Part shown: positions 24,940-34,058 of the stretch, one piece after another | Layout of the letters: the number at the start of each line of letters is the position of its first letter | Numbering within the stretch: the stretch's first letter is position 1 | NCBI RefSeq assembly: GCF_003020125.1 | Contig: NZ_PYFW01000001.1 | Span: forward strand, 1,550,001-1,614,000 | Direction: 5' to 3' | DNA from: Bradyrhizobium sp. MOS003 | GTDB lineage: Bacteria > Pseudomonadota > Alphaproteobacteria > Rhizobiales > Xanthobacteraceae | DNA length: 64,000 nucleotides | Program-made: the position numbers and the translations under genes | The notes under the pieces: generated by a model | Told to the model about the DNA's origin: nothing | The model's input: the letters and a program-made list of their open reading frames with translations, nothing else | The model's database searches: none

Positions 24940-26814
24940 CTACATCAGCGTCCAGATCCGTCCATAATGAGATGGGATATCTAGATCTACTTGCCGGAGC
25001 GAAAGCACGTTCCTCAGGTCGAGAGCGCCGCCATGCAGCTCTTCGACATAGTCTCCGGCCATCGGAAACCAGAAGGGGACGGTCCGGTCGGTGTCGCTGA
25101 AATTGACAGCAACCAACGTGTACTGGGCGCCTGCGTAGCGCGCGAACAGCAGAACTCCGAACTGCTGATAGCGATCCCAATCGTTGAAGAAGAAGTACGC
25201 GCCCTGACGAATGTGGTCACGTTGCCGCCGGATCCGCAGCAGCCTGCGGATCAGGCTCACGATCGGTCGGCCGGACTCATCGTAGAAGAAATCCCATCGC
25301 ATGGGCCGCAGCAGCGAGACCCGGCCCATTCCAAAGTCGGGCAGAAAGTAGTTTTCGGCGAATTCCTCGCCTTGCCAGAGCATCGGAATGCCCTTGCTCA
25401 TCAGCAGGCCAATCAAATAGGGCTGCAGCATGTACCAAAGCGTCCGGTCGCCCTCGGCGAACAGCGGATTGCCGGCTTCGTCGGGATTGGAGGTCCCGAA
25501 ATTGCAGAGGAAGCGTTCGTGATCGTGGTTCTCGACGTATTGAAGCGCAGTCTTGGGGATATCGTCGCCATTGACAGTCTCCCGGTCGGGGTAGCCGAAG
25601 AGGCCCAGCTGCAGACCGAGGTCGGCGAGCCGGCCGTGATCCCCATGGGCAACCGCGCGCGCAGCGCCATAGGTGCCGTTCTGCCAGGTGCAGTTGGAAT
25701 AGGTCGAGCGCAGCACGTCCTCCGGGGCTTCGAGCTGTTCGGCCATTTGCACCAGCGTCAGCGGCTTGCCCGCCCCTGCGTCGAAGCGGCTCCAGTACGG
25801 GCGACCTGCCGCGATGTTCGCCTTGGTCAGCTGGTGCGTCTCATAGACGAGGCTCGCATAGCCCACGCCCATCGGCCCGTCCCAGTAGTTCGGGACGCAG
25901 TCGTAGCGGAAGCCGTCGACGTGATAAACCTCGAGCCAATGGTGATTGGCCGTATGAAAGAAATCCCGGGTGATCTCGCGAGTGAAATCCGTGCTCTTGC
26001 CGAAATTGCTGAAGTAGTCCTTGGCAAACGGCCCCATGAACGGATTGTCGCGGTACCGCAACCGCCTGTAGGCGTCGTAGTACGGGAAATCCACCCCCGT
26101 GTGGCCATAGACGACGTCGACAATCACCGCGATCCCATGCTGGTGGCAGATGTCGACCAACTGCTGGAAATCCGACCGCTTGCCGAACCGCTCGTCGACA
26201 CCATAATAGCCGATCGGCAGATAGCCCCAGTCGATTGAATTGCCGACGTTGGACAGCGGCATGATCTCGATGGCGTTAATCCCGAGGTCGGCGAGATAGG
26301 CCAAGAGCCCGCGGGCGCGATCGAGGTCGTTGCCAAACTCGGCGATACTCACCTCATAAAGGATCAGATCTGCCAGCTCAGGCGTCCGCCATTGCGCCTC
26401 GCCGGCACTCCAGACGTAGGGTTGATATCCCAGGGTAAAGGCGGATTGCTTGCCGACACCGAACTCGCGCGCAAAAGGGTCGATGATCCAGTCGAGCATT
26501 CCGACGTTCGGGTTCGTGATGGTGTAGCGGTAGACATAGCGACCCGGGCTGCCCCAGGCCGAGCCCGGCACCGTGGGCGGCGTCCCGGCGACGGGGACCG
26601 TGACCGACCAGAAGTCGCCATAGGGAGCACGAACGCTGTGCGCGAGCCGAAACTCCCGGGCCGGCATCTCCTGCAGGAACTGGTCCGCCTCATGGATGAT
26701 CTTCACGGTGACGACGTTGCCGTCGGCCGCCGACAACCAGGGCATCCAGAGTCCGAACGTCACCGTGCCGTTGGTTTCCACGGCGCCCAACGATCCGAGT
26801 GGCATCAGGTTCAT
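24940..26814 (-). CDS. GH13-family alpha-glucan enzyme (branching/trehalohydrolase-like)
   Basis: 624 aa with an N-terminal CBM48-like beta domain (VTFGLWMPWLSAADG ... SPGRYVYRYTI) and a TIM-barrel catalytic domain. GH13 motifs are region I VIVDVVYGHTG (about 230), region II HVDGFRYDCV with the nucleophile Asp at about 305, region III VQMAEQLEAP with the acid Glu at about 358, and region IV YVENHDHERF (about 430). All catalytic residues are present. The sequence resembles glycogen-branching enzyme and maltooligosyltrehalose trehalohydrolase, but the specificity cannot be assigned. No signal peptide is visible. The start overlaps the GMC/DUF1080 stop as ATGA, so the two are coupled. Confidence 0.9.
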   Translation of the reverse strand: MNLMPLGSLGAVETNGTVTFGLWMPWLSAADGNVVTVKIIHEADQFLQEMPAREFRLAHSVRAPYGDFWSVTVPVAGTPPTVPGSAWGSPGRYVYRYTITNPNVGMLDWIIDPFAREFGVGKQSAFTLGYQPYVWSAGEAQWRTPELADLILYEVSIAEFGNDLDRARGLLAYLADLGINAIEIMPLSNVGNSIDWGYLPIGYYGVDERFGKRSDFQQLVDICHQHGIAVIVDVVYGHTGVDFPYYDAYRRLRYRDNPFMGPFAKDYFSNFGKSTDFTREITRDFFHTANHHWLEVYHVDGFRYDCVPNYWDGPMGVGYASLVYETHQLTKANIAAGRPYWSRFDAGAGKPLTLVQMAEQLEAPEDVLRSTYSNCTWQNGTYGAARAVAHGDHGRLADLGLQLGLFGYPDRETVNGDDIPKTALQYVENHDHERFLCNFGTSNPDEAGNPLFAEGDRTLWYMLQPYLIGLLMSKGIPMLWQGEEFAENYFLPDFGMGRVSLLRPMRWDFFYDESGRPIVSLIRRLLRIRRQRDHIRQGAYFFFNDWDRYQQFGVLLFARYAGAQYTLVAVNFSDTDRTVPFWFPMAGDYVEELHGGALDLRNVLSLRQVDLDIPSHYGRIWTLM

Positions 26815-29279
26815 GCCACAACACCCTCCAACGACTTCCACTGAATGTTGCGAAAGAGCACGCGGCCCGTATGCGTCTGCAGGCCGATGAAGCGCGGGTC
26901 CTGCGCGGTGGACGGCAGCCCGCGGCGCGGGGACTGCGGATCGCCCGCGAAATGGAAAATGTTCACCGTCTGCCCGTTCAGCGCGACGGTGATGTCGGCA
27001 CCGTCGACCGTGATCTCATAGCTGTTCCACTCTCCGACCGGATGGACATTCAGCGGACCGTCGGTCGGCCCCTTGAAGGCGTAGACCGCACCCGTCCTGT
27101 GGATGGGCGCATTATCCGGCCGGGCCAGTTCGTCGATCTGAATCTCGAACCCGAAGTTGACGCCGACATAAGCCGTGTTGTCGAAGCCCTCGTTCCGAGG
27201 GTCCGGGAAGCCGATGAAGACGCCCGAATTGTCGTCCGGCGCCGTCATCATCCATTGCAGCCGCAAGACGTAGCGAGGCGGCGTCGGGCGCTTCAGCCAG
27301 AGCAGCCCCAGGTCCGTCCCCGTTCGTGCCTCGAGAACGCCGCGCCGGACCCTAAACGAGCCAGGGGCGTCCCGACCGGGCTGGTTGCTGATCGTCGACA
27401 TTGTCCAGTCACCGAGAGAGGCGCCATCGAACAGCGTCTCGAAACCCGCGTCGGCGGCGACGGCCGGCGGCGTCATGATAAGGTCGCCGGTGCGGCGCGA
27501 GAGCGCTATCCCGGTCAGCATCGGGTTGGGCGAACCGATGCTCGGAAACAGCGCCGGGCCGGCCGCATACAGGTTTTCGGTGTGATGGAAACGTCCGTTG
27601 CCGTCCGTGACGCTCGCGGTCGGATCGGTGCCCATCCAAAGCGTCCCGGCTTCATGATGGGTTGTCCCGAGCCCGTCCTGATTGCTCTGGAGCGCCTGCA
27701 TGGGCTGCCCGTTGGCGAAGATGGCGGCGACCTTCTGCATCGCCGCGTCCATGGCGGCCCAAAGATCCTGATCGCGCTGCGTCGGGGTCAGAGCAACCGA
27801 TGCGCGACGAACGCCGTATTCGTCGGTGCGCGCGCTCAGATCGACGCGGCTTGGATGAGCGGCGGGATTGGCCGGATCGGCGGGCTCCATCTCGCCGAGT
27901 CCTCTGATTGCAATTGCGACAAGCGTATCGGTCGAGGTCTTCAGCTGGTCGAAGAAGTCGACATCGGGCACCTTCCGGTAGAGCTCGTCCTCGGCGCCGA
28001 TGGTGTTGCCGCCGCCGCTGGCGGAGATCTGAAGGTGGAAGTGGCCGATCAGATCACCATTCGGGCGCGTGGCCCGTCCCTTCAAAAACAGGGCCGCGGT
28101 CTGCAGCTCGTTCACCGCGGGCGAAAGCCCGGAAATCGCCGACCGCGGCACGCGGATGACAAGGTTCGAGCGAAGGTGCGCAATCAGGTTCTTGCCGATG
28201 AGCGGCAGGGTCGGAAGTCCGGTGGCATCGAAAGATGCGAGAGCCAGCCGCGCGTTCTCGATCGTACCGAGCGCGATGACGATGGCACCACCCGGTGCCA
28301 GATCTATCGGACCTCGGCTGGTGTCGATGCCCGAGATGCGCCAGGTCCCTGCCGCGGTAGGGACGCTGCGCAGCGTCAGCACATGCGTGTCGGGCAGCAC
28401 CATGAATTCCTTGACGGAATCATTGCCGTTGGAGTCGCTCGCCGCGGTCCGAGCCGCCTTCATCAGCAGCGGAACGACGCTGAACTTGTTCAGCGGGAAG
28501 AACCCCACGTGTGGCGGGCGCGCCTGCACAGCGAGCGGCGCTTCCAGCTTCAGCAGGTTAAGCAGGTCGTTCTGCGAAAGCCCGCCGCTTGACGTCAGAC
28601 CGAGCAACTGTGCGGCGTCGGCACCCGGCTTCAGCAGCGGAGACGGCGGGAGCGCGTCGAGCGCGAACGCTCCGGGCACGCTGGATAAACTGTCGAAGAG
28701 CTGGCGACGCAGCGCGTTTTGCAATTCGCCGAAAATGAAGTCGTTCGCCTCGTCGACACCGATCTGCCGAGAGCTCTCATCGAAATAGCGGCGGTTTAAA
28801 TCGGTTACGGTATTCGCGGGCCAACCCGACATCTCCTCGTCCAGCAGACGAGGCGACCAGCCGCCCCAATAGAGCGATCTGCCTCCGAGCGTATACGCCA
28901 GTCCCTTGAAGGGAATGGTCGACTTCCATGGAATTCCCCAGACCTCGTTGCGTGGGGGCTCCGGCTGCGGCAGGTTTTCGTTCAGAAAGAACGGATTGGC
29001 CGGATCAGCAAACCCTTGGATGCCGGTGTTCTGAACGTGCTCAGGAACGGTGTACAGCCCGGCATCGACGACCAGCGTCCGCAATCCGCCGCCCGTCTGT
29101 TTCTGCCGGAACCACAAATGCTCTGCGATCGCCGAACCGAACGTCCCGCCTCCTACGATGATGAAATCGAATGGACGCCCGCCTGCTAATTTCCAGGCGT
29201 CTACCTCCGCGAGATTGTTGCAGAGATAGCGGCCTTGAATGTCTTTGGTGAACGAGGTCGTTTCCGTAGTGATCGGCAT
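26811..29279 (-). CDS. GMC oxidoreductase fused to a DUF1080 (3-keto-glycoside hydrolase-like) domain
   Basis: 822 aa in two parts. Residues about 35-600 form a GMC FAD oxidoreductase with the Rossmann motif FIIVGGGTFGSAIAEHL (39-55), LGGRSLYWGGWS, and a C-terminal active-site region TTHHEAGTLWMG (about 540) followed by GSPNPMLTGIALSRRTGDLI. Residues about 610-822 form a DUF1080 jelly-roll domain (FETLFDGASLGDWTMS, DDNSGVFIGFPDP, VGEWNSYEITVDG, TGRVLFRNIQWKSL). GMC enzymes can oxidise sugar C3-hydroxyls and DUF1080 proteins have been described as 3-keto-glycoside hydrolases, so one chain could do both steps. No signal peptide is seen. It is coupled to GH13. Confidence 0.9.
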   Translation of the reverse strand: MPITTETTSFTKDIQGRYLCNNLAEVDAWKLAGGRPFDFIIVGGGTFGSAIAEHLWFRQKQTGGGLRTLVVDAGLYTVPEHVQNTGIQGFADPANPFFLNENLPQPEPPRNEVWGIPWKSTIPFKGLAYTLGGRSLYWGGWSPRLLDEEMSGWPANTVTDLNRRYFDESSRQIGVDEANDFIFGELQNALRRQLFDSLSSVPGAFALDALPPSPLLKPGADAAQLLGLTSSGGLSQNDLLNLLKLEAPLAVQARPPHVGFFPLNKFSVVPLLMKAARTAASDSNGNDSVKEFMVLPDTHVLTLRSVPTAAGTWRISGIDTSRGPIDLAPGGAIVIALGTIENARLALASFDATGLPTLPLIGKNLIAHLRSNLVIRVPRSAISGLSPAVNELQTAALFLKGRATRPNGDLIGHFHLQISASGGGNTIGAEDELYRKVPDVDFFDQLKTSTDTLVAIAIRGLGEMEPADPANPAAHPSRVDLSARTDEYGVRRASVALTPTQRDQDLWAAMDAAMQKVAAIFANGQPMQALQSNQDGLGTTHHEAGTLWMGTDPTASVTDGNGRFHHTENLYAAGPALFPSIGSPNPMLTGIALSRRTGDLIMTPPAVAADAGFETLFDGASLGDWTMSTISNQPGRDAPGSFRVRRGVLEARTGTDLGLLWLKRPTPPRYVLRLQWMMTAPDDNSGVFIGFPDPRNEGFDNTAYVGVNFGFEIQIDELARPDNAPIHRTGAVYAFKGPTDGPLNVHPVGEWNSYEITVDGADITVALNGQTVNIFHFAGDPQSPRRGLPSTAQDPRFIGLQTHTGRVLFRNIQWKSLEGVVA

Positions 29280-29463
29280 TGCCCGTCTCCTGGTGCAATC
29301 CTCGGACTCGCCTGCGTGTTAAGCCACGATCTCCTTCAACCTAAAATGAGCTAGTTCACAGATTGCTCTTCTTTCAGAACTGCACCGAGAAGGCCCGCTG
29401 CGGCGACCGGTTCTTAGACCGTCGAGTTCCAATCCTCGCACAAGAGCCCGAAACCTGGTCGGG

Positions 29464-29961
29464 TCAGAAATCCAACCTGTCACGGATGGCATCGATACCG
29501 GCCCTTGCACATGCATCGTCAGCGTCGCCAACCGGAGCTCCGGAGACACCTACCGCTGCGATCAGCGAGCCGGTGGCTTCGACCACCAGTCCCCCTCCTA
29601 TGATGACTACTCCAGGAAGATGGCGAATGCCCGACTGCATTGTGCCGGGTTGACTGATCGCATTGAGCTCTGTCGTGCTGGTCCTGAACGAAAGCCGTCC
29701 AAGCCTTGCCTGTCGCCGTTGGCGAGGTGTGAGGACCTGCAAAGCGATCACGCAGCATCACCTGCGTCACGCCGAGCGATCGACCACAGCGACTGCTACT
29801 TGGAGCCCCCGGGAGCGGCAACTGTTCAACGCGGCGCGCGCGAGATCGAATGCCAACTCCGGAGTTAGTGATTTGTGGGCGACCAAGTTTTCTTCCGCCC
29901 GCAGCGGGCAGATGGACGCGATCCCCAAGGCCGTCGCGACCGTTAGGCGCCGAAAGTTCAT
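29464..29961 (-). pseudogene. HbpS/GlcG (DUF336) family protein with two compensating frameshifts
   Basis: A signal peptide and N-terminal part (MNFRRLTVATALGIASICPL, then LTPELAFDLARAALNSCRSR and VAVAVVDRS) run to an in-frame TGA at 29767. The next stretch (GVTQVMLRDRFAGPHTSPTA, TGKAWTA) is in another frame. The C-terminal part (SFRTSTTELNAISQPGTMQS, GVVIIGGGLV, ADDACARAGIDAIRDRLDF) returns to the first frame. One missing G near 29768 and one compensating change near 29690 would restore a normal haem-binding HbpS/GlcG protein. It is preceded by GGAG and follows the DUF1080-like gene by 29 bases. Confidence 0.8.
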
Positions 29962-29990
29962 GGTTATCTCCGGCAAGGAAGGGCAGAGAC

Positions 29991-30654
29991 CTATTTGAAG
30001 TCACCATACGTCAGATCATCAAACAGGGTCACGCTATCCGCCTTGGTCCACAGGCCGATCATGCCCGATTGAGCAATCGTGGCGTCCTCAACGTCGAACA
30101 ACTGGCGTCCGTCATACGTCACCCTGAACCGCGTTCTTGCGAAATCGCAGCGCAGCACGTGCCACTGGCCGGACGCCACGGGCGCATTGACGCCATATCC
30201 GCCCTTGCGACCCACGATATTCAGAGACATTCGAACGCCTTTGATCGTCTTGTAAAGTACGACATTGTCCTCCAAAGCGGTTGCCCGGACGACGTAGTAG
30301 TTGTCGGCATCCTTTGCGCGCCAGATGACCCCCGCAGCGCGATCCTCAGAGCCGGTGATCGCTTTGAATTTTACTTCGACGAAGCCGTCGCGGATGTCGG
30401 TATCTCTTTTGAGCGCCACTGGAAAAGTCGCCGTGCCGGATTGTTTGAGGACGTTCGGCTTACTCGGTGCGGTGGGCTCTGGCTCAACGGTCCATTTCGG
30501 CTCTCCCCTTCCTGTCCTCGTAAGAAATCCAGCCTTGGGGCGACGTTCCCGCAGGAGCGTCATCAAAATTTAAGGTCTGAGCCACGGCGGACGCTCCCAT
30601 CAACGAGATCGACATGAACACTAGGGCGAGCAGCGGCTTGGCCCGGTAGGACAT
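29991..30654 (-). pseudogene. exported DUF1080-like protein broken by one extra base
   Basis: The ATG at 30652-30654 has a strong AAAGGAGG site and begins a signal peptide (MSYRAKPLLALVFMSISLMG), then TLNFDDAPAGTSPQGW. Near 30535 the frame shifts by one base to TRTGRGEPKWTVEPEPTAPS and continues as a concanavalin-like/DUF1080 domain (AGVIWRAKDADNYYVVRATA, SGQWHVLRCDFAR, GMIGLWTKADS) to the stop. Total length is one base more than a multiple of three. The signal peptide and operon position (27 bases after DUF1259) argue that the functional form is a periplasmic sugar-related protein. Confidence 0.8.
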
Positions 30655-30681
30655 CGGATCGCCTCCTTTGCGATTTTCGCC

Positions 30682-31593
30682 TCAGTTCTTCGTGCTCGCC
30701 GTCTTGTCCAGTGCAGCGCGCAAGCCTTCGGCAAGCCGGATCGCGCCGTCATTCGCCCAAAAGTGCATGAAGAACAGCCTCGGCTGCTCATCGAGCATGT
30801 GACTGTGCAGCGCCGTCACCTCGATGCCGTGCGTCTGGAGCGCCACGATGACGGGGTTGACCTCGTCGGCCGTCAGCACGAAGTCGCCCGTGATGGCGGA
30901 CTTCCCGCCCCCGGTCGGCTGGAAATTGATGCCGATCGCCACGCCCATCGGGCCGACGGGCGTCAACGGCGTGCCGTCTTGCGTGATCGGGTCGAGCCGC
31001 TTCACGTTGAACTGGTAGACGCCGCCGTTTGCTTGGCCTTTAACGCCGATGATCTGGTCGAGCTTCGCCGTATCGAGGTCCACGGCGGGCGGTGGGCTCG
31101 CGGGGGCCGCGATAGTCAGCGGCGTCGTGCTCTCGGCCAGCGCATCATGGATCGCCGAGGCCAGCTTGAGGGGGTCGCCGTGACCGGCCACGTGCATGTA
31201 GAACGTCGCCGGGCTCGCGCGCAGCAGATGATTGTGCACGGCTGTGATTTCGAGACCGCTCGCGATCATCTTCGCCATCACAGGGTTAATTTCGGTCTCT
31301 AGCAGCACAAGGTCCCCCATGACCATGGCGCCACCGTGCCCAGGTTTGAAGGCGACCCATCCGCCAAGCGCCAGTGAAGGCTTGATCGTCACGCCGTCCA
31401 AGGTCACCGAAAGGTCGCTACGTGGGAAACCGTAGCGGTGGACGTCATCGGAGACCGCGGCCTTCCGGCCGAGGGTCTCGTCGACCTTTTGCCAATCGAT
31501 CGCTTGCGCGCGTGCCATGTAGACGAAGGGCAGGTAGGCGAGAGCGAGGCCGACCACGGTCATGGGCCAGACTATGCGTTTCATCTTACTCAT
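30682..31593 (-). CDS. exported DUF1259 (LppY/LpqO-like) protein
   Basis: 303 aa with a signal sequence (IVWPMTVVGLALAYLPFVYM ... ARAQA) and two DUF1259 repeats. Each repeat has the pattern DLVLLETEINPVMAKMIASG or DFVLTADEVNPVIVALQTHG, then ALHSHML or AVHNHLL, then FYMHVAGHGD or FFMHFWANDG. The paired His residues could bind a metal or small ligand. Function of the family is unknown. It begins 8 bases after the PepSY gene and belongs to the same transcript. Confidence 0.9.
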   Translation of the reverse strand: MSKMKRIVWPMTVVGLALAYLPFVYMARAQAIDWQKVDETLGRKAAVSDDVHRYGFPRSDLSVTLDGVTIKPSLALGGWVAFKPGHGGAMVMGDLVLLETEINPVMAKMIASGLEITAVHNHLLRASPATFYMHVAGHGDPLKLASAIHDALAESTTPLTIAAPASPPPAVDLDTAKLDQIIGVKGQANGGVYQFNVKRLDPITQDGTPLTPVGPMGVAIGINFQPTGGGKSAITGDFVLTADEVNPVIVALQTHGIEVTALHSHMLDEQPRLFFMHFWANDGAIRLAEGLRAALDKTASTKN

Positions 31594-31601
31594 CCTCCAC
31601 C

Positions 31602-31835
31602 TCAGTTTCGTTCTTTGATCTGGCCGCTGCTGTCGACGACGAGCGTCACTGGCTTGCCGTCCTTCACCGCCTTGGCGGTGATGCCTTCGGCGGTCGATTT
31701 GACGTCGGTTACCTGCGAGTAGCCGGCCGCCTGGATCTTGGCGACAAGCTCGTCTTGGGTAAGGGCGCGGGAAGGCGCGAGTCCCGCCGCAAGGGTCACG
31801 ATTATCGCTACCTGATAGATCGTCGATGTTCGCAT
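31602..31835 (-). CDS. small exported PepSY protein
   Basis: 77 aa: a signal peptide (IYQVAIIVTLAAGLAPSRAL), then one PepSY domain (DELVAKIQAAGYSQVTDVKS, GKPVTLVVDSSGQIKE). AGGAGA precedes the ATG at 31833-31835. It appears to be the first gene of the DUF1259/DUF1080-like/HbpS group. It is the fourth PepSY-type copy or relative in this window. Confidence 0.85.
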   Translation of the reverse strand: MRTSTIYQVAIIVTLAAGLAPSRALTQDELVAKIQAAGYSQVTDVKSTAEGITAKAVKDGKPVTLVVDSSGQIKERN

Positions 31836-31884
31836 GTCTGATCTCCTAGTTGTCCCAGCCCCAGAAGTAGTCCCGCATCCGGCC

Positions 31885-32103
31885 TCACCTGACCTTGTTG
31901 GCCGGACCATCGTGCGATCCCCTGATCGTGTCGCGGCAACATCGGTCGTGTAGGAAGAGACCTGGGTTCATCCGCTCGATGGCGTCGTCGAACATGCGCG
32001 AAGCGCAGCGCAAAGCCGCGAGCCGGCCCAGCGTCGGCGCGGCCGCCGAGCCTAACGATCGAGATAGTTTGTCGGGTGAAAGGTAGGTGTACAATGCTGA
32101 CAT
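31885..32103 (-). CDS. possible small hypothetical protein
   Basis: 72 codons beginning MSALYTYLSPDKLSRSLGSA, with RLAALRCASRMFDDAIERMN. AAGGGCG lies upstream of the ATG. Weakly supported: no family, no conserved motif, and codon use is like the neighbouring non-coding DNA. Confidence 0.35.
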   Translation of the reverse strand: MSALYTYLSPDKLSRSLGSAAAPTLGRLAALRCASRMFDDAIERMNPGLFLHDRCCRDTIRGSHDGPANKVR

Positions 32104-32423
32104 GCTGCGCCCTTGGTGATCAGGACGCGATTCTTGAGCATGACGCCTCGCGGGGAGATCGCATATCCCCGTCACGCGAATAAAAACTCACTCGGCCAGG
32201 CTGTCAACCCGCGATCGCTCGGGCGCGTGAAACCGAACGTCACGAAAATTTCACGCCGTCCGGAACGGAAGCGACCTCTTCCCTGCGTCAACACGCCAGT
32301 CAAGAAAGCCGCCGCTTGAAGGATCCTCGCGATATCACGTAGACTGCCTGGGCGGGATTAAGCAGACTCCCGGCGAGACTTCGGTCCAAGCTCTGCGCAG
32401 CACGCAACACGTGGAGCTTGCGC

Positions 32424-33458
32424 ATGGACACCGAAAAACACTCTTCTGCCCGACGCACGGTAGCCATCCTCTCGCGAGGAGACGCCGCCGCGCGTCGAGA
32501 TGCCACCCCGAAAAGCGGCCGCTTCGTCGACGTTTTCGATGCGCTTGCCGCCGTCGGCGTCCAAGGGCTTCCCGTGATCTACGACGAGAGCTGCGCAGAC
32601 GCCGTCCACGAACAGCTGCTCGCGGTTGACGGCGTACTCGTCTGGGTCAACCCTATCCAAGACGGTCGGAATCGGGCCGGTCTCGATGCCCTGCTGCGCG
32701 ACGTCGCCGCGCAAGGCGTTTGGGTAAGCGCTCATCCGGACGTCATCCTTAAGATGGGCACCAAGGAGGTCCTCTATCGCACCCGCTCCATGGGCTGGGG
32801 AAGCGACACGGCGCTGTACCAAACCGCCGCTGCGATGCGCGCGGAGCTGCCGGCGCGGCTCGCCTCCGGTCCGCGCGTCATCAAGCGCAACCGGGGCAAC
32901 GGTGGCCAGGGCGTCTGGAAGGTCGAGAAGCTGCCGACCTCATCCTTGATCAGGGTGCTGGACGCGACCAAAGACACGCCGGAGGAACTGACGCTGGACG
33001 ACTTTCTCCGCCGCTGTGCGGAGTATTTCGAGAACGGCAGCGTGGTCGACCAAGCATTCCAACCTCGCTTAGACGAGGGCGTCGTGCGTTGCTACATGGC
33101 CGGCGACCGCTGCGCCGGCTTCGGTCACCACAAGGTCAAAGCCCTGGTTGAGTCGCCGGCCGCGCGAGCCGGGGTCGGCCCGCGGCTCTACACGTCAAAC
33201 GCTGACCCGCGCTTCCAGCGGTTGCGGCGGCTGATGGAAAACGAGTGGACGCCGCAGCTTGTTTCACTCTTGGACATCGCCCGAGGTGACCTCCCAGCCA
33301 TCTGGGATGCGGACTTCATGCTCGGCCCTTTCCAGCCCGATGGGAGCGACGGCTACGTGCTCGGCGAGATCAACGTGAGCTCGGTGCATCCCTATCCGGC
33401 CGAGGCGCCGGCGGAGATTGTTCGATGCGTCGCAGATCGCCTGCGGCTCAAGCTCTGA
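32424..33458 (+). CDS. Cj0069-family protein, ATP-grasp-like
   Basis: 344 aa, soluble. Conserved blocks VIYDESCADAVHEQLLAVDG, SAHPDVILKMGTKEVLYRTR, PRVIKRNRGNGGQGVWKVEK (an ATP-grasp-like glycine-rich loop) and DFMLGPFQPDGSDGYVLGEI match the Cj0069 family. The acidic D...E..N pair near the C-terminus (DADFMLG, LGEINVSS) fits ATP-grasp metal ligands. The ATG at 32424 is preceded by GGAG; the TTG two codons earlier is possible. The FetA-like ATPase starts 3 bases after its stop. The reaction is unknown. Confidence 0.82.
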   Translation: MDTEKHSSARRTVAILSRGDAAARRDATPKSGRFVDVFDALAAVGVQGLPVIYDESCADAVHEQLLAVDGVLVWVNPIQDGRNRAGLDALLRDVAAQGVWVSAHPDVILKMGTKEVLYRTRSMGWGSDTALYQTAAAMRAELPARLASGPRVIKRNRGNGGQGVWKVEKLPTSSLIRVLDATKDTPEELTLDDFLRRCAEYFENGSVVDQAFQPRLDEGVVRCYMAGDRCAGFGHHKVKALVESPAARAGVGPRLYTSNADPRFQRLRRLMENEWTPQLVSLLDIARGDLPAIWDADFMLGPFQPDGSDGYVLGEINVSSVHPYPAEAPAEIVRCVADRLRLKL

Positions 33459-33461
33459 CGC

Positions 33462-34058
33462 ATGCTGACGGTCAGGGAGCTCAAGCGTCTGCACATCTCC
33501 GTGTCGTTCGACTTGCAGGACGGCGAATGTGTCGCCCTGCAGGGGCCTTCCGGGGTCGGAAAGGCCTTGCTGCTCCGCTCCATCGCGGATCTCGATCCCA
33601 ACGAAGGAACGGTCAAGCTGGACGGCATGCTCAGAGAGGCGATGCCCGCCCCGGAGTGGCGAAGACGGGTGACCTACCTCGCCGCCGAGCCGGGCTGGTG
33701 GTCCGACGCTGTGCAGGAGCATTTCTCAGCCTGGGAGGCTGCCCTTCCGCTGGTCGCGCGGCTGGGGTTGCCGGACGACTGCGGAGCGTGGCCGATCCAG
33801 AGACTTTCGACGGGCGAGAGACTGCGGTTAGGACTTCTGCGGGGGCTGATGCTGCGGTCGCGCGTCCTGCTACTGGATGAGCCGACTTCGGCGCTCGACT
33901 CGGCATCCGCCGCCGCCGTCGAGGCTTTGATCGCCGAACGTGTCGCGGAGGGAATGAGCGTCCTCTGGAGTACCCACAACAACGCCCAAGCCCGCCGCGT
34001 CGGGACTAGGATTTTTGCGATGAGGCACGACGGCGGGATCGAGGAAAACCGGCCGTGA
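33462..34058 (+). CDS. fetA: FetA-like iron-export ABC ATPase with altered Walker A
   Basis: 198 aa. With the UPF0014 permease that follows, it matches the FetAB exporter linked to iron homeostasis and oxidative stress. The signature LSTGERLRLG, Walker B RVLLLDEPTSALD and the H-loop STHNN are present. Walker A reads GPSGVGKA (residues 28-35): the final Ser/Thr that coordinates Mg2+ is Ala (codon GCC). This would be expected to weaken or abolish ATP use. The stop overlaps the permease GTG start as GTGA. Given the frameshifted partner, the pair may be decaying. Confidence 0.85.
   Translation: MLTVRELKRLHISVSFDLQDGECVALQGPSGVGKALLLRSIADLDPNEGTVKLDGMLREAMPAPEWRRRVTYLAAEPGWWSDAVQEHFSAWEAALPLVARLGLPDDCGAWPIQRLSTGERLRLGLLRGLMLRSRVLLLDEPTSALDSASAAAVEALIAERVAEGMSVLWSTHNNAQARRVGTRIFAMRHDGGIEENRP

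Noticed and set aside
24524..25180. 218-codon minus-strand frame past the GH13 stop
   Set aside because: Overlaps the GH13 C-terminus in another frame and is Arg-rich throughout.
26799..28592. 597-codon plus-strand open frame
   Set aside because: Antisense to the GMC/DUF1080 gene; Arg/Val/Gly-rich with no domain. The minus strand has unmistakable FAD and DUF1080 motifs.
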